From NCBI GenBank assembly GCA_021786815.1, contig JAJYMR010000045.1, positions 1 through 5,717 on the forward strand: a DNA stretch of 5,717 nt, written 5' to 3'. This DNA is from Deltaproteobacteria bacterium. Lineage in GTDB: Bacteria > Desulfobacterota > Binatia > Binatales > Binataceae. Each line of letters starts with the position of its first letter. The stretch's first letter is position 1. The notes under the pieces are model-generated. The model saw only the letters and a program-made list of their open reading frames with translations. It made no database searches and was not told the DNA's origin. The position numbers and the translations under genes are program-made. Shown in pieces: positions 1 to 5,717 of this stretch.

Positions 1-1
1 G

Positions 2-220
2 TTCGAAGCCGCTGGAATCGAGAGGGAGTTTCAATTCGGAGATTACTGGTCGCTACTCCACAGTCTCGGCGTGCGCGAGGAAAGCCGTCGCGCCCGGCTG
101 ATCGAGATCGCGCAGACATTCGTGCCGGGCCCCTATCACAGGGCCGGCACCGATGTACGTCTGATGCTCGCCGTCGTCAAAGGCGCTATGGGAGCGAAGC
201 TGCCTCGTTCCCCGGACTAA
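2..220 (+). CDS. 3' end of an unrecognised protein (5' partial)
   Basis: An open frame enters from the left edge (first whole codon at base 2) and runs 72 codons to a TAA at 218-220. The visible part begins FEAAGIEREFQFGDYW and ends in AKLPRSPD. Third codon positions are mostly G or C and the composition is balanced, with aromatic residues and a mix of acidic and basic ones. The minus-strand frame over the same bases is arginine-rich and less protein-like. I do not recognise the family. The opening 'eAAGIE' pattern resembles the final strand region of some SAM-dependent methyltransferases, but this is too little to assign a function. The gene converges on the minus-strand polyprenyl-synthetase homologue and its stop overlaps that gene's stop. 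It may therefore be a separate transcription unit: a conversion gene, or host DNA at a prophage edge. Confidence refers to it being a real gene end. Confidence 0.72.
   Translation, partial: FEAAGIEREFQFGDYWSLLHSLGVREESRRARLIEIAQTFVPGPYHRAGTDVRLMLAVVKGAMGAKLPRSPD
217..220. other. Convergent overlap of two stop codons (CTAA)
   Basis: The plus-strand partial gene stops with TAA at 218-220. The minus-strand synthase homologue stops with TAG, read from 219 down to 217. The two coding regions thus overlap tail to tail by four bases with no room for an intergenic terminator. Any terminator must lie inside one of the two genes. Confidence 0.85.
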
Positions 221-1167
221 AGACCTGACGATCGGCGATCGCGTGCGTCGAGGCCCGCGCTGTCGCGAGGCGCCGAAGGTTGCGATGACGGCGCCTCGAT
301 GCCGACGCGGGAGGATAGCTCGGCCCATGTGGAGCGAAAATCCTCAAAGAACGGCTCCGCTTCGGTTGGATGTGGCACGGCGAGCCACGCCTGCAGGTAG
401 CTGAGTGACCTGGGTATCGCCGCGACCAGGGACTCCTTCGACCATCCTGCGGCGAAGCACGCGGGCAGCGTGCCGACCTTCATCCGTACATCCGCCTGAT
501 CGCCGCCGGGAACGACGAGGTCGTCCACATCGTCAAGGCCGTGGCGGAGAATCGCGAGAGCACGCAGCCACTCAATCTCGTGCGGCTTCGCGATTCCACC
601 GACTCCGGCCGCAAGGAACAAGAGCGCGCCTGTGTCGCCGAGCGCGACGCGTTCCCAACGCGGAAGCGGATATGGTAGCGAATGCCCGCGGTCGCGCTCC
701 TGCGTCGCTTCCGCGACAGCGATCTCGCGGCCGGTCCGGCGCAGTAGTTCGCGCCATTCCGTTACAACGTCGAGTAGCTCGGACGCAATCGTGTTCATCT
801 CCGCCGCCGCGGCGCCCGCGACGACGGCACCAACTGCGGTATGAAGCGCGGGCGCGTGGCGGCGCACCGACGAGTCGTCGATGATGTCATCCACCACAAG
901 GGTTGCCTCGTGGACGAGCTGCACGGCAACGGCCTGGTCGAGCACGTTCAGCGTCGAGTCGTAATCACTCCGCTCGCCGACGTGGGTGAGGCGCGCCGCG
1001 CACGCAACGAGCGCAGGGCGCATTCCTTTGGAGCTTTCCATCGTCGCCAAATGGCGTGTCACGTCAGCGCGCAGAGACGGCTCGGCGCGGCGCTCGACGA
1101 TCTGCCGCGTGCGCTGGAACACCAAGCGCACGAAATCTCCGTATTCCCGGATCACTGCGCTCTCCAT
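217..1167 (-). CDS. Trans-isoprenyl diphosphate synthase (polyprenyl synthetase) homologue in a phage late operon
   Basis: This 316-residue protein has the length and motif order of the polyprenyl synthetase family. That family condenses isopentenyl diphosphate onto an allylic diphosphate in the cytosol to make prenyl chains for quinones, carotenoids and other terpenoids. Visible motifs: KGMRP (47-51), a divergent form of GGKRxRP; QLVHEATL (83-90), like the LIHTATL segment; first Asp motif DDIID (93-97) followed by RR (102-103); TQERDRG (155-161) near the usual GE..Q; DTGALLF (178-184) where the family has KTGxLF; second Asp motif DDVDD (212-216); then K230 and TLP (233-235). The small residues before DDIID (A88, T89) would fit a long-chain product if the enzyme is active. 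The Asp at the KT motif and the lost second Arg of GGKRxRP are deviations, so activity is uncertain. The last ~25 residues are Ser/Pro/Arg-rich and probably disordered. The start is supported by a strong Shine-Dalgarno and a 16-base overlap with the upstream gene. Confidence 0.87.
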   Translation of the reverse strand: MESAVIREYGDFVRLVFQRTRQIVERRAEPSLRADVTRHLATMESSKGMRPALVACAARLTHVGERSDYDSTLNVLDQAVAVQLVHEATLVVDDIIDDSSVRRHAPALHTAVGAVVAGAAAAEMNTIASELLDVVTEWRELLRRTGREIAVAEATQERDRGHSLPYPLPRWERVALGDTGALLFLAAGVGGIAKPHEIEWLRALAILRHGLDDVDDLVVPGGDQADVRMKVGTLPACFAAGWSKESLVAAIPRSLSYLQAWLAVPHPTEAEPFFEDFRSTWAELSSRVGIEAPSSQPSAPRDSAGLDARDRRSSGL

Positions 1168-1499
1168 CGCCGGACCTCCTCCTTCAGCTCGTCGATTGCG
1201 CGCATGAGCTCGCGCTGGTTCCTATCGTGTTTTCGCGTTTGCCATGCCGCGATCACCGTCGAGCGGCGGAGCCGTCTGCTGTCGGCCATGAAGTCTCGCA
1301 TCAGGTCGTTGCCACGCTTCAGCTCGCGATGCATGGCGGCGACCATGTCGTGAAGGCCGGCCGTAAGCGCCGCGAGGCCCTCCGCCTTCGCCGCCGCGTC
1401 GGCGGCCGAGCGCGAGGCGCGGGTGAGCTGCGATTCAGTTGGGATCGTGCCGGGCTGATTTCCCGACGCGCCACGCCCAGCTCGGATTACGTCAGCCAT
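1152..1499 (-). CDS. Small helical, probably coiled-coil protein of unknown function
   Basis: The gene encodes 115 residues, with start ATG at 1499 and stop TGA at 1152-1154. The first ~25 residues are Gly/Thr/Ser-rich and probably flexible. From about residue 25 to the end the sequence is almost proline-free, rich in Ala, Arg, Leu, Glu and Met, with heptad-like hydrophobic spacing, and ends in a charged helix (ELMRAIDELKEEVRRW). There is no signal peptide, hydrophobic membrane segment or cysteine, so it is not an obvious holin or spanin. I do not recognise a family. A longer reading from an ATG at 1553 is possible, but the GGAGGTGG sequence 7 bases before 1499 favours the shorter form. It overlaps the upstream gene by 8 bases and the downstream synthase homologue by 16. 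It could be a virion or assembly component, a chaperone, or a partner of the downstream enzyme; nothing in the sequence decides between these. Confidence 0.82.
   Translation of the reverse strand: MADVIRAGRGASGNQPGTIPTESQLTRASRSAADAAAKAEGLAALTAGLHDMVAAMHRELKRGNDLMRDFMADSRRLRRSTVIAAWQTRKHDRNQRELMRAIDELKEEVRRWRAQ
1174..1184 (-). promoter_or_regulatory. Strong ribosome binding site for the polyprenyl-synthetase homologue
   Basis: On the minus strand, AAGGAGGAGGT lies 6 bases before the ATG at 1167. It sits inside the 3' end of the preceding small gene. This settles the start codon and argues that the synthase homologue is translated from the same late mRNA as the tail genes. Confidence 0.8.
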
Positions 1500-2019
1500 T
1501 CGCTCCACCTCCGGAGCCTCCCGACGGTAACGCTTGGGCGGGCGGCTCGACATTGATGATCAGCGCGCCGTGCGCGCCGCCCGGCCCCATCGCGCTCCAC
1601 GCCCGGGCACGCCGGTCGGTGTAATAGTTCGGGTCATCGGGGTCGACCTCGACCATCAGGTCGCCCGGCGTATCGTGAACGAGCATCGCGGAGCCGCTGA
1701 TCGACTGCCTGAGGCCGTTCACCACAACGCTGACCAGCGCGCTCACGCCCGTCGAAATCGTGCTTGCATAGCTGCAGTCAGCCGCGATCGTGAACGTGCT
1801 CGCAGAGAGTGCGAGAGGTCTTTTTCTCTCAATCCGCCTGGACGCCGGATCGAGCCGAAAATAGTGCGGGAACTCGTTCCATGCAGCGGCGAAATCGGCG
1901 TCCGAGATGCCTTCTGCGACTTCCTCGTCCGCGCCCAAGCGTATCGCCTCGAGCGAAGTGGCACGGCCGACGCGGCGGACACTGCCCGTGGTCTTGACAT
2001 ATATCACATAGGTAATCAT
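1492..2019 (-). CDS. Probable phage tail accessory protein with Ig-like β part
   Basis: The 175-residue protein begins MITYVIYVKTTGSVRRVG. An N-terminal part (about 1-65) has the layout of many small phage tail proteins: 'strand, TG turn, strand', then HYFRLDPASRRIERKRPL at about 52-69. Residues ~70-145 are β-rich. Their pattern STFTIAADCSYASTIS, then alternating strands and HDTPGDLMVEV, resembles the Ig-like domain of tail proteins encoded next to gpJ-type genes ('tI.ADG...aTIs...pG.y.v.V'). The tail from ~150 is Gly/Ser-rich. The ATG at 2019 shares ATGA with the stop of the tail-tip gene, which suggests translational coupling. An in-frame ATG at 2040 would add seven residues but breaks this arrangement. 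Family assignment is by pattern only. A virion or tail-assembly role is inferred from position and fold pattern. Confidence 0.8.
   Translation of the reverse strand: MITYVIYVKTTGSVRRVGRATSLEAIRLGADEEVAEGISDADFAAAWNEFPHYFRLDPASRRIERKRPLALSASTFTIAADCSYASTISTGVSALVSVVVNGLRQSISGSAMLVHDTPGDLMVEVDPDDPNYYTDRRARAWSAMGPGGAHGALIINVEPPAQALPSGGSGGGANG
1505..1512 (-). promoter_or_regulatory. Ribosome binding site deciding the start of the 115-residue protein
   Basis: The minus strand reads GGAGGTGG, with its GGAGGT core 7 bases before the ATG at 1499. It lies within the Gly-rich 3' end of the upstream gene. It selects the start at 1499 over the in-frame ATG at 1553, for which I saw no comparable signal. 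Confidence 0.75.
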
Positions 2020-5000
2020 GCGCGCGCATCCCATCCCCACAGCCGCCCAGCCGTGGCAGTCGCGGTCGGGGTATTTGTGCCGCTCCCGTTGATCGCAGCG
2101 ATCTGGAGGCTATAGGTATGCAGCCCCGAGCTCGCGGCGGCTGGTGCGCCCACGAGCGGCGTGTTGATCGTCGAGAAATTACTAGTCGCGGAAGACCCAT
2201 TAACAGCCAAGATAGTCTGGGGAGCTACAACCACATTGCCGGCCTCGTCCGCGACGCGCGCTGCAACACTGTCATTGTTAGCGAAGTTCGCGCCGTTGCA
2301 ACTCAAGAAAGCGAGCAGGTTGATAATGTCGCTACCGTTCAGGACATCGATCGCCACGTCGGCGATGTTAAACCATTCGTAATAGGCGTGATACTCGCCA
2401 AACGATCCGTCGGCGCTGCTGAAGCAGTTGAGGGCTGCTACGGTAGATACCGAGCCTGACGGCGCCAGGACACCCAGCACAAAGTAGTTTACGGCGCTGG
2501 AGAATCCTCGCGGGATAGTAAGGCTAAACGGCACGCCGGGCGTAATCGTCGGCAGCGCACCCATGCTGGTACTTCCACTGCCGGGCATCCCGGCTGGCTC
2601 AGTACCCCAGTAGTAGTTTGACGACCAGCTTGGATAGTTCGTATGGATAGCCAAGCCGATTCCAGCCGGCACGTTGTCGAGCACGACCAGCGTGACGACA
2701 GTGTCGCCGTTGTTGTTCGCATAGTGTGGCGCAGGCATCGAGAGCGTCGCGACCATCGAGCTGTTCGCCGACGCCTGAACCTGGAGCGCGCGGTTGAAGT
2801 TGAACGCCGAGACCGTCGCCCACAAGGCGGAGCCGCTGCCGCTCGTGCTGATCGACGAACCCGACTCAGTCCACGGGCCGTAAAAGCTTGCGCCCCACGA
2901 TTGCGAGCCGCTCCACGACTGCGAGCCAGGCGACGTCGCCGAGCCGGGCGCGAGGAAGCCCTCCGGCACTTGCCCGGCGAGACCGTTCGCGCCCGAGGAC
3001 AGGTTGAGCTTGCCCCCTGAGAGCGCGCTCGCGAGCGGGCGCGCGTAGGTTGTGCCATCGCCGATGTCGTCGAGGGTTCCCGTCCCCTGATTCGCACCAA
3101 TCGTCACGGTGACGCTGGGGGGATTTGCGCTATAGTTACCGCTGGTGTCGATCGTGCCGACCCAAAAGGTGTACGTGCCGAACGCGAGGTCGTGGTCCTG
3201 AAAATGGGTCGTGCGGACGTTGGCGACGACGGTCGCCGTGGACCAGCTCGCGCCCTGGCGAATCTCGTACTCGCGGATGTTCGGCGACGGGCTCGGCGTC
3301 CATTTGAGCTTGACCGCCTGAAGCGTCACCAGCGTGGCGGTGAGATTGCTCGCGTCCTGAGGCGGCGTGATTTGCCCTTCGACCAGATGGCCGTCGTATT
3401 CAGTCCACGCCGACACCGAGCCATCGCTCAGTTCGTTGCGTACGCGCAGATCCACGGTCTGGCCGATGCTGACCGGATAGACGCTGACGACGGTGCCGTT
3501 GTTATAGGGCTGCGTCGGCATCGGAACCCACTCGCCGCCACTCGCCAGCAGGCCCCAGGCGCTGGAGTTAGTCCCTGGCGTGACGCCCGTCGTATTGTCG
3601 GCAAAGCATATCCACGACTGGTCGTTGTAGGTGACCGAGTCCCAGAGATTGTAAGTCGCGGTCGAAGAGTATGCGCCTCGCGGATTGGTCTGGTTGGTTG
3701 CGGAGTTGCGAACCTGCACGCCGATCCCGCTGAAGTACACGCCGGGCGGGCGGCCGGTCATAGGTGAAGGTTCGAGGAAAATCAGAATGCGTCCGATCTT
3801 GCTCCCGTCGATATCTGTGGTGAGCGCGGAGTCGTCCGAACGTACCGACTCGATCACCGGCACAGGGATTTGCTCGGTGACGCCGTAGGCAAAAGGCGGC
3901 GGCGTGCCTTGATCGGCCTGGAAAACGTCGGGTGCATAATCCACCAAGTACAGTCGCGCGCTCAGCTCCTTGGCCGGTTCGATCTTGGCAACGATGCACT
4001 GAATCGTCTCCGAGCCCGACAGGCCGAACATTACGAGGTCACCAGCCGCCGGCTGCGGCGAGGTGGACGGGATCGCGGTCTGGAAGGTGAGTTCCCCGGT
4101 CGCCACTGACGACGGCGTGAAATACCAAGCTCCCAAACCGGTCGCCGGCGCCCATAGCTGCGTCGTGTCGGCGAGGCTGAGCGTGCCAGAGCTGTTCTGT
4201 ACCGCGAACACGGCGATCAGTGAGTTCAGGGGCGCCGAAGGCGCCACCACTGGAGTCGGCGCGGAGGTACCGGACGCGGAACTCTGACCGTTGCTGCTCT
4301 CTATCGGCCGATCGTTCGCGACGTTCGAGAACGCCACGGCACCCGAAAGGTACGCGACACTATTGGCCCAACTGAATGTATAGTTCCCCGGCTCGGAACC
4401 GTTCGACAGCTTGAAATAGATAGCCTCGAACGTGGTGTTGCCCGAGTCGTTGCTCTCCAGCACAAGCTCCCATCCGGCCGGTGCGGTAATCGTTCCCGGA
4501 TTCGCCTGGAACGCCAGTTGGGCAATGATCAGATCGCCCGCCTGCGTGCCAGTGGGCATCGTCACTGCCGCCGAACTCGAGGTGCCGGTCGGGCCGAGGG
4601 CGGACGCCCGCAACGCCGGCGCGCCGTCGTTTCCGGATATCGCAAGACTCGCGGCCACCCAAACGCCCGTCGCACTCGAATTGATCGTCGCCGCCAGCGA
4701 AGGGGCGGGATTATTCAGCGTTTGGTAGAGGCTGGTTCCGTCCGCCGTGCGCCGGATACGGACAACGTAAGTGGAACCGAAATCGAACGTGAACAGCTCA
4801 TCCGTCGTGATCCCGGTGCAATTCCCCGAGCCGTCCAGCGTGACGGATTTGATTCGGCCGGCCCCGAGGCCAGCGGAGATAACGTCGTGCTCGACGAGGA
4901 CCAGGTCGCCGCGCGTGCAAACCAGGTTTTCGAAATCGCAGTACAGCTCGTACGTCGTCGGACGAAGGCGGCTTACCGCGAGATGGTAGCGGCCGGCTCG

Positions 5001-5717
5001 CCATGCCTGATTCACGTCCGTGACGAAATTCGAAAGGTCCAGCGTCTCGAAGAGAGTGGTGTTGCCCGGATTGTAGTTGTCGTCATAAACGACCACCTCA
5101 TCGGGGTTCCATCCCTGGTTCGGGTTGATGAAGCGAACCTTCAGCGCCCCGGGCAGCATCGGGAAGTTTTTCGTCCACCGAAAGCCCCACGAGTTCCTGG
5201 GCGTGAAGTGCTGGACGGGGGTGCTCTGTTCGAGGTCGCGTACGACGGAGTAGAGCCCGTCGTTAATCGCGAAGGTGGCGCGCCCGGCAGCCGCAACCGT
5301 TCTTAGAGCGTCGAACAGAGTGCCCGGGCGGTCCAGGATAGCGTTGCAGCCGCGATCGTTGGTCACGCAGTCAGTGTGCCAATCCTCGAGCGTGGGAAGA
5401 TCGACGTTCGCGTCCGTGAGCGGAGTGGCAATCGCGAGCTTGTTGGCCCGTCCGATAATCGCGTCCTTGTAGCACGAGGCGGGGTTCGACGTCGGCTGGC
5501 CAGGGAAATCGAAGCTCGGATTCGGCAGAATGTTGAGCCATGCGGCGTTGGTCTCGGCCCGCAGCACCTGGAGCTCGTCGAATTCGAGCGTCACCCCGCC
5601 CACGCCGTCAGACCAATGCGAAAGCAGGACTCGCATGTAGATGTTCTGCGTGCCGGCGGGGAATTCGGGCGGATAATAGTATGCGCCGGTACCGGGAACG
5701 GTGATGGGAGTCGTGGT
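2016..5717 (-). CDS. λ gpJ-type tail tip / host-specificity protein with inserted domains (5' partial)
   Basis: The frame is open to the right edge, so the N-terminus is missing; 1233 residues are visible. The ATG at 5636 is internal, preceded by 27 in-frame residues without a stop. Residues below count from that Met. The gpJ-type core spans about 51-300: EDWHTDC (84-90), the ILDRPGTLFDALRTVAAAGRA region (100-120), FTPRNSWGF (144-152), LKVRFIN (165-171), VVVYDDNY (181-188) and FENLVCTRGD (235-244). The barrel resumes at GDLVMFGLSG (532-541) and LSARLYLVDYAPD (558-570). Between them lies an extra β-rich domain (~312-513). A fibronectin-like domain (~590-755) contains a CBM5/12-like module (653-700). 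A second fibronectin type III domain spans ~757-846, followed by the typical LDDIGDGTTYARPLAS segment (855-870) and a ~330-residue variable C-terminus ending GRLWGWDARA. By family, this protein sits at the tail tip, contacts the receptor and sets host range. It leads into the next gene through an ATGA overlap. Confidence 0.94.
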   Translation of the reverse strand, partial: TTTPITVPGTGAYYYPPEFPAGTQNIYMRVLLSHWSDGVGGVTLEFDELQVLRAETNAAWLNILPNPSFDFPGQPTSNPASCYKDAIIGRANKLAIATPLTDANVDLPTLEDWHTDCVTNDRGCNAILDRPGTLFDALRTVAAAGRATFAINDGLYSVVRDLEQSTPVQHFTPRNSWGFRWTKNFPMLPGALKVRFINPNQGWNPDEVVVYDDNYNPGNTTLFETLDLSNFVTDVNQAWRAGRYHLAVSRLRPTTYELYCDFENLVCTRGDLVLVEHDVISAGLGAGRIKSVTLDGSGNCTGITTDELFTFDFGSTYVVRIRRTADGTSLYQTLNNPAPSLAATINSSATGVWVAASLAISGNDGAPALRASALGPTGTSSSAAVTMPTGTQAGDLIIAQLAFQANPGTITAPAGWELVLESNDSGNTTFEAIYFKLSNGSEPGNYTFSWANSVAYLSGAVAFSNVANDRPIESSNGQSSASGTSAPTPVVAPSAPLNSLIAVFAVQNSSGTLSLADTTQLWAPATGLGAWYFTPSSVATGELTFQTAIPSTSPQPAAGDLVMFGLSGSETIQCIVAKIEPAKELSARLYLVDYAPDVFQADQGTPPPFAYGVTEQIPVPVIESVRSDDSALTTDIDGSKIGRILIFLEPSPMTGRPPGVYFSGIGVQVRNSATNQTNPRGAYSSTATYNLWDSVTYNDQSWICFADNTTGVTPGTNSSAWGLLASGGEWVPMPTQPYNNGTVVSVYPVSIGQTVDLRVRNELSDGSVSAWTEYDGHLVEGQITPPQDASNLTATLVTLQAVKLKWTPSPSPNIREYEIRQGASWSTATVVANVRTTHFQDHDLAFGTYTFWVGTIDTSGNYSANPPSVTVTIGANQGTGTLDDIGDGTTYARPLASALSGGKLNLSSGANGLAGQVPEGFLAPGSATSPGSQSWSGSQSWGASFYGPWTESGSSISTSGSGSALWATVSAFNFNRALQVQASANSSMVATLSMPAPHYANNNGDTVVTLVVLDNVPAGIGLAIHTNYPSWSSNYYWGTEPAGMPGSGSTSMGALPTITPGVPFSLTIPRGFSSAVNYFVLGVLAPSGSVSTVAALNCFSSADGSFGEYHAYYEWFNIADVAIDVLNGSDIINLLAFLSCNGANFANNDSVAARVADEAGNVVVAPQTILAVNGSSATSNFSTINTPLVGAPAAASSGLHTYSLQIAAINGSGTNTPTATATAGRLWGWDARA
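2895..2927 (-). repeat. In-gene tandem repeat, 18-base period (GSQSWS / GSQSWG)
   Basis: Two copies of a 15-base unit, CCACGATTGCGAGCC at 2895-2909 and CCACGACTGCGAGCC at 2913-2927 on the plus strand, differ at one base and are spaced with an 18-base period. They encode consecutive GSQSWS and GSQSWG units at residues ~904-915 of the tail-tip protein. They lie at the junction between the conserved part and the variable C-terminal domain. The repeat is short and could be a hinge that arose by slippage. Confidence 0.7.

Noticed and set aside
229..241. Possible terminator hairpin CGATC-GGC-GATCG near the convergent stops
   Set aside because: The stem is only 5 base pairs, it lies inside the synthase coding region and no T tract follows on either strand. 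It is too weak to call a terminator.
53..328. Minus-strand 91-codon open frame across the left junction
   Set aside because: Its product is arginine-rich and it lies over two better-supported reading frames (the plus-strand gene end and the synthase C-terminus). I read it as a shadow of GC-rich coding DNA.
1152..1499. Holin or spanin identity for the 115-residue protein
   Set aside because: Its position after the tail genes invited this, but there is no hydrophobic membrane segment, signal peptide or lipobox.
2038..2040. Alternative start at 2040 for the 175-residue protein
   Set aside because: It would add seven residues (MGMGCAR) and lose the ATGA stop-start overlap at 2016-2019. The latter is the usual coupled arrangement and begins a typical MITYVIY strand.
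4518..5306. Plus-strand 262-codon open frame opposite the tail-tip gene
   Set aside because: Its product is Arg-rich low-complexity sequence lying entirely antisense to the gpJ-type core, whose family motifs are clear on the minus strand. It is expected by chance at this base composition.
5634..5636. ATG at 5636 as the true start of the tail-tip protein
   Set aside because: The frame continues without a stop for 27 further codons to the window edge, and gpJ-type proteins have several hundred residues before the region seen here. The Met is internal.

Overview
The window looks like the end of a tailed-phage (Caudoviricetes, long-tailed type) late operon, either in a prophage or a free phage, from a GC-rich host. 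The host is probably a Gram-negative bacterium, because λ J-type tail-tip proteins are best known there. Neither an integrase nor an attachment site is visible, so prophage and virion cannot be told apart, and the host taxon cannot be fixed.

Layout: almost everything is on the minus strand and is read from right to left. A very large tail-tip / host-specificity protein of the λ gpJ type occupies 5717 to 2016 and runs off the right edge, with at least 1233 residues visible. It is followed by three genes joined by overlaps: a 175-residue probable tail accessory protein with an Ig-like part (2019 to 1492), a 115-residue helical, probably coiled-coil protein (1499 to 1152), and a 316-residue protein (1167 to 217) that I recognise as a trans-isoprenyl diphosphate synthase (polyprenyl synthetase) homologue with both Asp-rich motifs. 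Overlaps are 4, 8 and 16 bases, and the last two starts have strong Shine-Dalgarno sequences inside the preceding gene. The four genes therefore look like one translationally linked transcript. At the left edge, the 3' end of an unrecognised plus-strand gene converges on this operon, and the two stop codons share the tetranucleotide CTAA (217-220).

Most notable point: the slot after the tail-tip gene, where lambdoid phages often carry tail-fibre, lysis or lysogenic-conversion genes, holds an isoprenoid-diphosphate synthase homologue. It keeps both DDxxD motifs, the K/R of the first basic motif, the His of the LIH-like motif and the RR pair. It has a charge reversal (Asp for Lys) at the KT motif that normally contacts the allylic diphosphate. 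It may be a phage metabolic or conversion enzyme acting on prenyl lipids (quinone, carrier lipid or terpenoid), or a repurposed prenyl-diphosphate binder. The tail-tip protein itself is unusual in carrying two apparent domain insertions, a β-rich domain inside its central barrel and a CBM5/12-like module inside a fibronectin-like domain, which suggests a modular receptor-binding tip.

No tRNA, rRNA, CRISPR array, insertion sequence, promoter or convincing terminator was seen. No gene-free stretch is longer than a few bases.
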